The translations under genes and the position numbers were made by a program. Shown here piece after piece: positions 52,499 to 61,079 of a stretch of 64,000 bases of DNA. Position 1 is the stretch's first letter, and every line of letters begins with the position of its first letter. Source of the DNA: CALDTK01 sp965215215. GTDB taxonomy: Bacteria; Bacteroidota; Bacteroidia; Chitinophagales; Saprospiraceae. Where the stretch lies: the NCBI GenBank assembly GCA_965215215.1, contig OZ244043.1:2666001-2730000 (forward strand). The letters are read 5' to 3'. The notes under the pieces were generated by a model. It was not told where the DNA came from, searched no databases, and saw only the letters and a list, made by a program, of their open reading frames with translations.

Positions 52499-52705
52499 GT
52501 GAGCGGCCGAGGGTGTTCGATGAACTTCGTGTGTCGTATCCCCAAAAATTCCTATTCTATCTTGCTCTTAAAGCAGGTCTTCGAACTCACCGAGATCAAG
52601 ACTAAGCGGGGGGCGGTCGGTCTCGGCCTGCGGGAGCTAGTCCGAAAGGCGGCTCAGTTGAAGATTCGTGAAATGAGAGGTACGGCCGAGTTCTGGCCCG
52701 GCTAA
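52499..52705 (+). pseudogene. Decayed VapB-like antitoxin
   Basis: The frame carries VFELTEIKTKRGAVGLGL then RELVRKAAQLKIREMRGT, which aligns with the intact VapB 100 bp downstream (ITGMKTKREVVDQALRDLL, QRTRQLEVRKYRGRLHW). Its N terminus (MNFVCRIPKNSYSILLL) no longer resembles the DNA-binding start MRTTVxIDD, and no VapC follows it. I read it as a leftover duplicate; a functional orphan antitoxin is less likely. Confidence 0.6.
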
Positions 52706-52811
52706 CCTCGAGGAGATGTGGACTGAACGCGACGATGTTTAACCGTTGACCGCAGTCTACCGCGCAGCCTAGTAGTTTGGGTAGGTGTATATTAGCACAA
52801 ATGCGTACACC

Positions 52812-53009
52812 ATGGCCCGGACGAACATTGTGATCGATGACGCCATCATGGCCGAGCTCCTAAAAATCACCGGGATGAAGACTAAGCGCGAGGTCGTTGA
52901 TCAAGCGCTTCGCGACCTCCTCCAGCGTACCCGACAGTTGGAGGTTCGCAAGTACCGTGGGAGACTGCACTGGAGCGATAAAGACGAGGATTGGCTATCG
53001 CCCTCGTGA
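52812..53009 (+). CDS. VapB-type antitoxin
   Basis: A 65-residue ribbon-helix-helix antitoxin: MARTNIVIDDAIMAELL (DNA-binding strand and helix), TGMKTKREVVDQALRDLLQ, and the C-terminal toxin-binding RGRLHWSDKDEDWL. Start at ATG 52812; the earlier ATG at 52785 adds nine residues that do not fit. It binds and neutralises the VapC encoded immediately after it (4-bp overlap if VapC starts at GTG 53006) and represses the pair. Confidence 0.9.
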   Translation: MARTNIVIDDAIMAELLKITGMKTKREVVDQALRDLLQRTRQLEVRKYRGRLHWSDKDEDWLSPS

Positions 53010-53407
53010 GTGTGGCGATGGTCGACGCCTCGGTGCTCATCGACTACTTCAACGGACGCACCACCTCACAGACGGACGCCTTCGATGAGGCGCTTTCGCT
53101 CCGTACCCTTCTTGTCGGCGACCTGGTACGCTTCGAAGTGCTCTGCGGCTTTCGTACCGATCGAGCGCGGGCGACTGCTCTTAAAATTCTCGACATCTTC
53201 CCGACCGTCTCGCTCGGCGGTGAAGCACGCGCCGACCTGGCCGCAGACCGCTATCGTTTCCTGCGCCGGCGAGGGATAACTACACGTAAAAGCATAGATC
53301 TCCTGCTGGCGAGCTACTGCATCGACGAGGAGCTCCCACTCCTGTTCGAGGATCGTGACTTCCTCCCATTCATCAAGCACTTTGGCCTGCGCCGGGTAGG
53401 TAGTTAA
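53006..53407 (+). CDS. VapC-type PIN-domain toxin ribonuclease
   Basis: A 133-residue PIN domain starting at GTG 53006 (overlapping the VapB stop) or at ATG 53018. Catalytic acids: D in MVDASVLIDYFNG, E in LVRFEVLCGF, D in RKSIDLLLASYC and D in LFEDRDFLPF, so the four-acid centre is complete. VapC toxins cleave tRNA or rRNA when VapB is degraded. The pair is intact and probably active, unlike the decayed vapB upstream. Confidence 0.9.
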   Translation: MSVAMVDASVLIDYFNGRTTSQTDAFDEALSLRTLLVGDLVRFEVLCGFRTDRARATALKILDIFPTVSLGGEARADLAADRYRFLRRRGITTRKSIDLLLASYCIDEELPLLFEDRDFLPFIKHFGLRRVGS

Positions 53408-53568
53408 TGGCTACACATTAAGGGACTGCGCTATGAGCTTATAGGGAAGTGCACTGATGTACGTGCTCATCCTCTCCCGGGCCACGGCACTGCTGCGGGG
53501 CGCATTCGTGCAATCTTTACGGATCGATTGAGCGCAGATCAATTGAGAATCGGCGGAGCTGGCCACGC

Positions 53569-54510
53569 TACAGCGCGGCGAAGAGGCACCGCACGAGCCT
53601 CGCGGCGCTCCTCACGCGCGTCGTCGGCGGGGAGTCCGTAGCCGAGGCGATTACCAGCGTCGAGGCCGGTCCGTTCGAGATCCAGTCCCTTCGCATCGGC
53701 GAAGCCACGGGCACGCTGAGCGAGGCCTTCGGAAGTTTGGCCGACTACTACAAACGACGTCTCTATTACCGAAGCCTGATCGTGAAAGCGATCTCTTACC
53801 CCGCCTTCGTCAGTGGCTTCTCCGTCCTCGTGGTCGGTTTCATCCTCCACTTCATCGTCCCGCTCTTCACCGATATCTACGACCGGCTCGGCGGGGAGGT
53901 CCCGGCGATCACCAGCTTCGTGAACAAGGCCTCCGCGCTCGTTATCCGCTTCGGTCCACTCGCTTTGGGAAGTGCCGTCGTGGCGTTCGGAGTAACATTC
54001 TACTTCCGTAAAACAGTCCGTAAAACAGTACGCGCCCGCCAGCTCTACGCGGCGATTGTACTGCGGATTTCGCTAGTCGGACCAATTATCCGGGATACCT
54101 ACCTGGCGCGACTATGCCCCACGCTCCGGTTGATGCTCGCCAACTCCATCCCCATCGACGAAGCCCTGGCGCTGAGCGCGGAGGTCATCGATCTGTATCC
54201 TTTGCAGCGATCGCTTAGCGATGCGAGTACGGCCGTACGAGAAGGGCGGAGCCTACAGCACGCCTTGGCGGATGCGAAGCTGCTGCCGGCCTATTTAAAA
54301 TCGCTGGTGCGAGTCGGGGAGGAAGCCCACCGATTGCCCGAGATGTTTGGGACTGTAGCCGAAGATTTAGACCGACGCGTGGAGCTGCGCACCGAAACGC
54401 TGGGTAGCTTAATCGAACCCATCTTGATTATCGGATTGGGCTTCGTAGTTGGATTCATCTTAATTTCGATGTACCTGCCGCTGTTCAAGTTGGGGACGGC
54501 GATTGGGTAG
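53569..54510 (+). CDS. GspF/PilC-like type II secretion inner-membrane protein, N-terminally incomplete
   Basis: Contains two T2SSF domains. The first starts only at about its middle (TSLAALLTRVVGGESVAEAI, LRIGEATGTLSEAFGSLADYYKRRL) and the second is complete (LYLARLCPTL-like TYLARLCPTLRLMLANSIPI, LVRVGEEAHRLPEMFGTVAEDL). Membrane helices FVSGFSVLVVGFILHFIVPLF, LALGSAVVAFGVTFYF and ILIIGLGFVVGFILISMYLPL are present. The sequence before 53569 is open but not protein-like, so about 60 residues are missing. An internal ATG at 53737 would drop the rest of domain one. No GspE, GspG or other pilus genes are adjacent, so I infer a fragment. Confidence 0.75.
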   Translation, partial: YSAAKRHRTSLAALLTRVVGGESVAEAITSVEAGPFEIQSLRIGEATGTLSEAFGSLADYYKRRLYYRSLIVKAISYPAFVSGFSVLVVGFILHFIVPLFTDIYDRLGGEVPAITSFVNKASALVIRFGPLALGSAVVAFGVTFYFRKTVRKTVRARQLYAAIVLRISLVGPIIRDTYLARLCPTLRLMLANSIPIDEALALSAEVIDLYPLQRSLSDASTAVREGRSLQHALADAKLLPAYLKSLVRVGEEAHRLPEMFGTVAEDLDRRVELRTETLGSLIEPILIIGLGFVVGFILISMYLPLFKLGTAIG

Positions 54511-54870
54511 GATTGGTTTCGAAAACCCCACTGGCCGGCACGACTCCTTCGAGGTGGGCGTCCGCTGCTCAGACAGCGCTTTCGTTGACGGTCGTGAGTC
54601 TGCGCTAGTTCGGCTCCAATACCCAAACCGCCCGCGCAAGAACTGAGCGAAGCGCCGGAAGCTCGCGATCTACTACCGCAGCAACGATCCGCAGATCGGT
54701 CTCCTGATACTCATGTATGGCCAGGTTGCACTCCCCGAGAGTACGTTCGATCTCCCCAGTTGTAGAAAGACCTCCTTTGTTAACGCAGAACTTCCTACGG
54801 TCCCCGGGCAGACCGCTGAGCTTAGCCTGTTGCCGGGTTATTTGAGTTCACTACCTAAGTCGCTCACCGG
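54511..54870. other. 360-bp gap holding a HepT relic
   Basis: Apart from the minus-strand HepT-like remnant (54605-54775) nothing was recognised. The fragment GALTKEVFLQLGRS-like (SSALTKEVFLQLGRSNVL) in another minus-strand frame just upstream may be a further piece of the same relic. Confidence 0.5.
54605..54775 (-). pseudogene. Remnant of a HepT-like (DUF86) toxin
   Basis: The minus-strand frame reads GEIERTLGECNLAIHEYQE and TDLRIVAAVVDRELPALRSV before a stop at 54605. HepT toxins carry the RX4HXY motif. Here it reads CNLAIHEY, in which the arginine codon CGC has become TGC (54728-54730). The N-terminal part is out of frame or missing and no MntA nucleotidyltransferase is adjacent. Confidence 0.55.
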
Positions 54871-55911
54871 CTACTCCCCTTCGATCGCGATCGTCTCCTC
54901 CGTCACCGTTTCGACCACCAGATGCGCCACGAGCCCCTCGACCTGAGAGGTAAGGGTCACCGGCTCGGCGAAGAAGTTACCGTCGGCTACGAGCGCGCGT
55001 TGGAGGTCGGTGTAGAAGTCAACGGTGGAGCGGGGCAAGGTGGCGAGGGTGAGCTCGATAACCGAAGAGTCTACCGCGTTGCGAGGGTCGCCGGGGGCAC
55101 ACCAGGTGCACTCGTGGAGGTACCTGCGGAGGCCCGTCAGCGAGAGCGTTTGCGTTAGCGAGTCGGACGCCACGCGCTCGTCGCTGAAAATGTCGGCCGT
55201 GTAGATCCGAACGTCGTTCGCTTCGAGCTCGGGGTACGCGTAACCATCTTGAGCGACGAGCGCTTCGCCGAGGCTGTCGTAATAGGTCTCCCGCACCCGG
55301 AATCGGTAGTAATTCAAGCCGTCGGCTGCGGGACGACTGACGGCAACGGTGACCTCGTCGTTCGTGGGGGAGCCCCCCAACCGACCGCTGTTCCCGCTGC
55401 TGTCGGAGTCCACCGTGTCCCGGCGCGCCGGTTCGTAATCCACCAGGCGCATCCCGGCCGCCGGGGGGAGGTTTTGCGAGAGCGAGAAGGTCGTACCGCC
55501 GGGCAGCGCTACGTCCAGGCTCACCGACTCCCCGGGGCGTAGCGGCTCGGCGGCGGCCAGGCTATACACCCCGCGCGGAGCGAAGGGCGTGGTGAAGGTG
55601 TCCTGGTTGATGGGGAAGCCGGTGTAGATCCGTTCGGGCTCCAGCACGAAGGGGCCGTAGGTGCGCTCGGCCACCCGGAGCCGGATGTCGGCACCGGCGA
55701 GCGCTTCCGGGAACCGGTCGTCGTCGGATCGGGAGCCCTCGGTGAGGAAGACCCGCCATACGGTATCCGCGGTCGAGAGATTCGCGAAGAGGACGGGGGG
55801 CGGGGTCCCCTCCTGCTCTACGTCGACCACCTCGGAGAGCAGGGTCGATTCGCAGGACCAAAGCAGACTGCAGCCACAGAGTAGGAGGGGTAGAGGGAGG
55901 CGGTTCGACAT
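54871..55911 (-). CDS. DUF4249 lipoprotein, partner of TonB-dependent receptor
   Basis: A 346-residue lipoprotein (signal with SLLWSC at residues 15-20). The DUF4249 pattern is visible: FANLSTADTVWRVFLTEGS, AGADIRLRVAERTYGPF, GVYSLAAAEPLRPGESVSLDV, YYRFRVRETYYDS, VRIYTADIFSDE, VDFYTDLQRALVADGNFFAEPV. Members are encoded next to TonB receptors in Bacteroidota and probably act as surface-exposed partners of the receptor. It follows the receptor with a 2-bp gap, so it is translated from the same mRNA. The substrate is unknown. Confidence 0.9.
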   Translation of the reverse strand: MSNRLPLPLLLCGCSLLWSCESTLLSEVVDVEQEGTPPPVLFANLSTADTVWRVFLTEGSRSDDDRFPEALAGADIRLRVAERTYGPFVLEPERIYTGFPINQDTFTTPFAPRGVYSLAAAEPLRPGESVSLDVALPGGTTFSLSQNLPPAAGMRLVDYEPARRDTVDSDSSGNSGRLGGSPTNDEVTVAVSRPAADGLNYYRFRVRETYYDSLGEALVAQDGYAYPELEANDVRIYTADIFSDERVASDSLTQTLSLTGLRRYLHECTWCAPGDPRNAVDSSVIELTLATLPRSTVDFYTDLQRALVADGNFFAEPVTLTSQVEGLVAHLVVETVTEETIAIEGE

Positions 55912-55913
55912 CG

Positions 55914-58376
55914 TCAGAACTTGAATTGGTAGGAGACGGAGGGGATGAGCGGGAGGAGGCTATACTCGACGTACTCGGTCGTTTCCTCCCCGGTGGACTC
56001 CTCGTAGCGGTCGGTCGAGCGCACGTAGACCGGGTTGCGGTGGAAGTACGCGTTGTAGAGTCCCCACACCCAGGTGCGTTCGCCCATACGCCCGCCGAAT
56101 CGTTTCGGCTTCGTGAGCGAGACACTCAGGTCGAGGCGGTGCGTGGCCGAAAAACGGTAGTCGTTTTTCTTGATCGTCTGGTCTAGGGAGGTTGGGACGT
56201 AGCCCTCGCCGTACGATTCGCCGAAGGTGTTAAGGGCACCGTAGCGGTAGTCGGTATTCACGCGGTACCGGGGCAAGGAGTAGGCGTTCCCCGTGGCGTA
56301 GATCCAGGAGCCCGAAACGCTCACGTGATCGTTGAACTCGTGGGTCACGAGCGCCGAGAAATCGTGGCGGCGGTCGTAGCGAAAGGGAAAGGCTTGCCCG
56401 GCGTTGATCTCGCGGAAGGTCCGTTCGTTCCAGCTGAGCGTGTAGCCGAGCCAGCCGGTGGTGCGACCGACCTTCCGCTGGGCGAAGAGCTCGAGTCCGT
56501 AAACCTCGCCCGTGCCCTGCGTCACGAGGTTCTCCCAGGAGTCCTCCGGTTGGAAGCCCGCGAAACTGGCCCCCGGCAGGTAGCTCACCACGCCGTCCAT
56601 GTGCTTGTAGAACGCCTCCGCGCTCAGCTCGTACCTCTCGCGCCACACCTTCGCGACCCCGAGCGCGGCCTGCCAACTCCGCTGCGGCCGCACGCGGTCG
56701 GTCGTCGGCACCCAGATGTCGGTCGGGAGGCTGAGCGCCTCGCTGCTGAGCAAGTTGACGTACTGCGCCATGGTCGCGAAGGAGGCCTTTACGGCAAAAC
56801 CGCCGTCGGTCCGGTAGCGGGTAGCGAGGCGCGGCTGCACGCTTCCGTAGGTGCGGTTCGCGCTCGCGAAGGCGCTGGCGTGTAGCCCGACGTTGGCGGT
56901 GAGTTTTGGCGAAAGCCGCCACTCGTCCTCGACGTAGACGTAGCCCTCGAGGCCGCGACTCGGCCGGCGCCCCGTGAGGGTGTCGAGCGGTTCTACGTCG
57001 GGCAGGTCGAGCGCGAACTGCGTCGCGCCCGGCCGGTAGGTGTGGTGGGTGAGGCCGGCGCCCGTGCGGAGGTGGTGGCGGGGATTGGGCGCGAAAGAAA
57101 AATCGTAACGGAGCCCGAGGTCCTCGATGCCGCTGCGGTAATTGATTTCGACGCGCTCGAAGTCATCCCCTTCGAGGCGCTCCAAGCCGTTGTCGAAGCG
57201 GATGCCGTAGCGGCTGTAGGTAGCCGTGAGGTTGGAGAAGGCCCGCTGCCCGATCTCACGGTTCCAGCGCAGGGCGGCGATGCCGTTACCCCAGCGCGTT
57301 CCGCCGTCGAAGCTCTCGTAGTCGGTCGAGTCGAGGTCGGTCTCCACGGAGGTGCCGAACGCATCACCCCCGAGGTAACCGCTGAGGTAAAGGGTGTTGC
57401 GGTCGTCGAGTCGGTGGCGCACCTTGGCGTTTAGGTCGTAGAAATTGAAACGCGTCCGCGTTTTACTGTCTTCGGCCAGGCGGTTCCCGAGGAGGGCGAA
57501 GGGCGCCAAAACGAGGTCCAGGTAGCTGCGTCGTCCGCTGACGAGCACGCGGGTTTTATCGCCGACGGGGCCGTCGAGGGTGAGTCGGCTCATCAAAACC
57601 CCGATGGCGCCCTCGGCGTGCCACTCGTCCTGGTGACCGTCGCGCATATCGATCTCCATCACGCTCGACAGGCGGCCGCCGTAGCGCGCCGGAAAGCCAC
57701 CTTTCGTGAGCGTGACGTTCTTGATCGCGTCGGCGTTGAAGACGCTAAACAGGCCGAGGACGTGGCTCACGTTGTACACCGGCACACCGTCGAGCAAGAC
57801 GAGGTTTTGGTCGGGGGAGCCTCCGCGTACGTAGAGTCCGGCCGTGCCCTCGGTACCGCCCGATACGCCCGGTAGAAGTTGGAGGGTTTTGAGGACATCG
57901 GTCTCCCCGAGCAGAGCCGGCGCTTTTTTGATTTGCTGGGTCGAGATATCGATCTGCGACATCTGTACCCGCTCGTCGATCCGTTCGGCCTGCTCGGTCG
58001 CCCTTACCTCGACGGCGGCGAGCTCGTTGCCGTCGCGGAGGCGGAGCACGACCCCGTCCGCCGGTGGCCCGACGAGGGTCGTGTCGAGCGTGCGGTTGCC
58101 GACGTAGCTGATGCGGAGGTGCAGCGAGTCGGTGGGGTAGGTGTAGCTGAAGAAGCCGTACTCGTTGGTACTCGTGCCGAGTCGCCGGTCGACGTCGTAA
58201 ACGGTCGCGCCGATGAGGCGTTCGCCGCTGCCGGCTTCCTCGACGTAGCCGCGGAGGGTTTGGGATGTGGAGCTAGGGGCTGGAGCCTGCGCGGCGCTCG
58301 ACAAACTGGTCAGGATCAAAAACGGTAAGCACATCCGATAAAGGAGTGCTCGGCCTGGGCGTACGGGTTCCGGCAT
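55914..58376 (-). CDS. TonB-dependent outer-membrane receptor with carboxypeptidase-regulatory domain
   Basis: An 820-residue receptor. Signal peptide (MCLPFLILTSLSSAAQ; translation may begin at this Met, 58334, instead of 58376), CarboxypepD_reg-like domain (LRGYVEEAGSGERLIGATVYD, GFFSYTYPTDSLHLRISYVG), plug (TDVLKTLQLLPGVSGG, LYVRGGSPDQNLVLLDGVPVY, NADAIKNVTLTKGGFPARYGG) and a 22-strand barrel ending SVSYQFKF with terminal Phe. With the following DUF4249 gene it forms the usual two-gene import unit. A mini-hairpin (56903) and a degenerate copy (56785) lie inside. Confidence 0.93.
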   Translation of the reverse strand: MPEPVRPGRALLYRMCLPFLILTSLSSAAQAPAPSSTSQTLRGYVEEAGSGERLIGATVYDVDRRLGTSTNEYGFFSYTYPTDSLHLRISYVGNRTLDTTLVGPPADGVVLRLRDGNELAAVEVRATEQAERIDERVQMSQIDISTQQIKKAPALLGETDVLKTLQLLPGVSGGTEGTAGLYVRGGSPDQNLVLLDGVPVYNVSHVLGLFSVFNADAIKNVTLTKGGFPARYGGRLSSVMEIDMRDGHQDEWHAEGAIGVLMSRLTLDGPVGDKTRVLVSGRRSYLDLVLAPFALLGNRLAEDSKTRTRFNFYDLNAKVRHRLDDRNTLYLSGYLGGDAFGTSVETDLDSTDYESFDGGTRWGNGIAALRWNREIGQRAFSNLTATYSRYGIRFDNGLERLEGDDFERVEINYRSGIEDLGLRYDFSFAPNPRHHLRTGAGLTHHTYRPGATQFALDLPDVEPLDTLTGRRPSRGLEGYVYVEDEWRLSPKLTANVGLHASAFASANRTYGSVQPRLATRYRTDGGFAVKASFATMAQYVNLLSSEALSLPTDIWVPTTDRVRPQRSWQAALGVAKVWRERYELSAEAFYKHMDGVVSYLPGASFAGFQPEDSWENLVTQGTGEVYGLELFAQRKVGRTTGWLGYTLSWNERTFREINAGQAFPFRYDRRHDFSALVTHEFNDHVSVSGSWIYATGNAYSLPRYRVNTDYRYGALNTFGESYGEGYVPTSLDQTIKKNDYRFSATHRLDLSVSLTKPKRFGGRMGERTWVWGLYNAYFHRNPVYVRSTDRYEESTGEETTEYVEYSLLPLIPSVSYQFKF

Positions 58377-58929
58377 CGAGATCGTGGAGGGTTATGGATC
58401 ACGAACGGCTGGGGTAGGGGTAATGTGATTTTCTCCCGAGCCCCTTTCTCTTCCGAGCTCGAAGATCATGGCGCTCGTTATCTGCCGAGGTTGCGCGTCT
58501 CTGCGTCCGACTCGTACGAAGTATTCGGTTACCTCTCACCACCTTATAACCGTTGTCACGGACACGGCGATGGAGTCGGGTGATCCAATTGCCCCTTTTT
58601 GAGGTGTATACCCGGATGACTACTTCCGAAGCTACGTGCGCCAGTTTTGTGGGCTAGTGTTCGACACCGAGATAACGAAACGGCTACTCCCCCTACCTTA
58701 AGGAGGGAAATTCTTCGGAACCGGTAAGCTGGCCGAAAGTGACTTATATATAGGTGTATACATACACTCAGGGATTGGTCGGCTTCCTGCCAAACGGTAG
58801 AATACCGTTCATTAGGTTTGAGTCATAATTGAGCTATAGAGTTTGAATCTCTGGTTTGCTTGTCCTCTACGATGGCTGAAAGCAATTAGCCAAACCTATG
58901 TCTCCTAAGTAAGTCTCCAACCAGGCTCA
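58377..58929. other. About 550 bp regulatory gap, AT-richer than the genes
   Basis: No gene seen. The stretch separates the divergent TonB receptor and GEVED operons and must hold both promoters. An AT-rich core (TTATATATAGGTGTATACATAC) at about 58743-58764 is the most promoter-like part; no mini-hairpin copy was found here. Confidence 0.55.
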
Positions 58930-60579
58930 GTGATGAATTTCAAAAGTTGGCTGGCGGCGGCCTGTGCTGTTTTAGGCGTTCAGGCTGCCACTGGAGGCTC
59001 CGTGCACGCGCAGTGTGATTACGCTGCCGTTCCCTACAATAATTACATCTCTGGACTGACGATCGGAGGTGCCGGAAATTTACAGCAGCCCATTGACGAG
59101 ATTAAGTCTGCTGCACCACCGATAGGCTACCAAAACTATTCGAGTCGAGTTGCCGCCGTTGCAGTTGCTGCGGGAGCGTCCGCGCCTCTGGTGGTGCGCG
59201 TAGTTACCCGCCACTGGATGCCCGAACCTATTCAAGGGCAGGTCACTGCGTGGATTATCCCCACGGGCGGTGGGAGCTGGACGCAGGTTTTGAATGCGCC
59301 TATCACTGTTAATTCCCAGGCGGAGATCCCGGCTGCACGGGCGACAACGAGCAACGATAAGTACACGGAGGGTCGCTTCGAGATAGCTATTCCGGCAAGT
59401 GTTGCCCAGGGCTCCTACCGGCTGCGCGTCGTTTATAACCACGGTCAAGCCGCAACCTCCTGTGCCGGCGACAACGGCGAAGGGGAAGATTATCTACTCA
59501 CCGTGACCGGTGATGCCCCCGACGATAATCCTGATCCGGATGATCCGGATGACGGTGGCGACGGGGATCCAGACCCCAACCCGGATCCGGGCAACGGCGG
59601 GACTTACCTCCCCCCCACGAGTGCACTGACTCCTTACAACGACTACATCCTGGGTGTCCAGCTCGAGCAGATCGACAACTTCCCCCAGCCGGAACCCGAG
59701 CGTAAATCGGCAGATCAAGCCCTGCTGGGCTACCGGGTGTACAGTCAACCGCAGGCGACCCTCGAGCGCGGCAAGACTTACGAGCTCACCGTACGTCCCT
59801 TCCACGCCCACTTCGATCCCAACAACTTCAGCTCGACCAACCTCGGCGTCTGGCTCGACTACAATGGAAACGGGACTTTCGAAGCCGCGGAGGAAGTCTT
59901 TTTGAGCACCGTTCAAATTCCCGCAGCAAATCCGAATATCCTCCAATCTGGATTGGCTGAGATACCACTGAGCGTTCCTGCGGAGGGTTACACCGGAAGC
60001 GTTCGGATGCGGGTAGTCGTCAACGCGGACGCGTTACCTAATCCGCAGAGCGGAGGCATCCTCGGTGAGATCGAGGACTACGCTATCGTACTTCTCGCGG
60101 CAACTGATGACCCGGATCCTGATCCCGACCCGGACCCAGACCCAGATCCCGACCCTGGTTCTGATCCGATAGCTGGGAATGACGACGCTGATTATTACGT
60201 CGCGGCAGATGTCCTCCCCGGCGCCTGGTTCCACCAGTTACTCGACGGCGAGGACCTCCCCATCACCTTCGAGCACCGCTACTCGACCGAAGGCGTGAAG
60301 GACGCCGTTGCTCCGTACAGTATCACAGACCTCGGCACTGGGCGTGTAGTAAAAAGCGGAAGCCTCCAGTTGCGGCGCGGGGTAAATCGCCACGTAATCG
60401 ATTTAGGAGCCGAAATAGGGTATGAGTTCTATCTGCTCGAACTAGATGGAGTAGACCTCGACGAGCGGCGGTACCTGCGATTTAGAGGATGGAGCCTTCT
60501 CCCCGAAACAGCCCCTGAAGGCGCACTCCCGGACGCTGGCAAGAACCAGGCTTTACCGGATTCAACTGGAACGCCATGA
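58930..60579 (+). CDS. Secreted GEVED-domain protein
   Basis: A 549-residue protein: signal peptide (SWLAAACAVLGVQAATGGSVHAQ), two GEVED-type domains that end in GEGEDYLLTV (about residue 195) and GEIEDYAIVLL (about 390), the second with LGVWLDYNGNGTFEAAEEVFL, linked and followed by DP-rich spacers (PDPDPDPDPDP at about 397-412). A last domain of about 130 residues (YYVAADVLPGAWFHQLL, ITDLGTGRVVKSGSLQL) is unassigned. No T9SS sorting domain is obvious at the end. Its stop overlaps the next start (ATGA, 60576-60579), so it forms an operon with a lipoprotein and an RHS giant. Confidence 0.8.
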   Translation: MMNFKSWLAAACAVLGVQAATGGSVHAQCDYAAVPYNNYISGLTIGGAGNLQQPIDEIKSAAPPIGYQNYSSRVAAVAVAAGASAPLVVRVVTRHWMPEPIQGQVTAWIIPTGGGSWTQVLNAPITVNSQAEIPAARATTSNDKYTEGRFEIAIPASVAQGSYRLRVVYNHGQAATSCAGDNGEGEDYLLTVTGDAPDDNPDPDDPDDGGDGDPDPNPDPGNGGTYLPPTSALTPYNDYILGVQLEQIDNFPQPEPERKSADQALLGYRVYSQPQATLERGKTYELTVRPFHAHFDPNNFSSTNLGVWLDYNGNGTFEAAEEVFLSTVQIPAANPNILQSGLAEIPLSVPAEGYTGSVRMRVVVNADALPNPQSGGILGEIEDYAIVLLAATDDPDPDPDPDPDPDPDPGSDPIAGNDDADYYVAADVLPGAWFHQLLDGEDLPITFEHRYSTEGVKDAVAPYSITDLGTGRVVKSGSLQLRRGVNRHVIDLGAEIGYEFYLLELDGVDLDERRYLRFRGWSLLPETAPEGALPDAGKNQALPDSTGTP

Positions 60580-61079
60580 GGTATTTATCGTCAATGACTA
60601 AATGCCTAAACGTACTGGGGTGGTGCACCTTTCTTTCTCTAATCGCTTGCGGCAAATCGGAGATCGCGTCAGCGTTCCAGGCGGAGGATGCGCTGAGCAA
60701 AGTCACACTGCTCAAGCTTCCCCCCTCCGAACGCTTCCCCGCGAAAGCAAGCTACTTCAAGCTCCTCCTCGAGAGCAAGGAGATCCAGGCGCTGAAGACG
60801 GGACTGCGGACGAACGATGCCCTCGCCGACCTGCAGACGGTCGACTACTACCTCAATTTTGAATTACGCCGGGATGCCCGCTTGATCCAGGGATCGGACA
60901 CGCTCTATCCCACCACGTTCTTCCGCGAGGATTACATCGCCGAGCGACCGCACGAAACGATCTTAATCGGCTTCGATCTCCCCACCAGCGAAGCGCCCAA
61001 GTTTAGGCTCGAAGGTCCGCTCGTGGCCGAAGCTCTAGAAATCGATTTGTCTTCCCGTACCGAAAATTCTGCCCGTTGA
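60576..61079 (+). CDS. Lipoprotein of unknown function in the RHS operon
   Basis: A 167-residue lipoprotein (lipobox LSLIAC at about residues 20-25). The mature part (LPPSERFPAKASYFKLLLESKE, TVDYYLNFELRRDARLIQGSD, PHETILIGFDLPTSEAPKFRLEGPL) matches no family known to me. It overlaps the GEVED gene by 4 bp and the RHS gene's TTG start overlaps its stop, so the three are translated together. It may help present or export the RHS protein; this is inference. Confidence 0.75.
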   Translation: MRYLSSMTKCLNVLGWCTFLSLIACGKSEIASAFQAEDALSKVTLLKLPPSERFPAKASYFKLLLESKEIQALKTGLRTNDALADLQTVDYYLNFELRRDARLIQGSDTLYPTTFFREDYIAERPHETILIGFDLPTSEAPKFRLEGPLVAEALEIDLSSRTENSAR

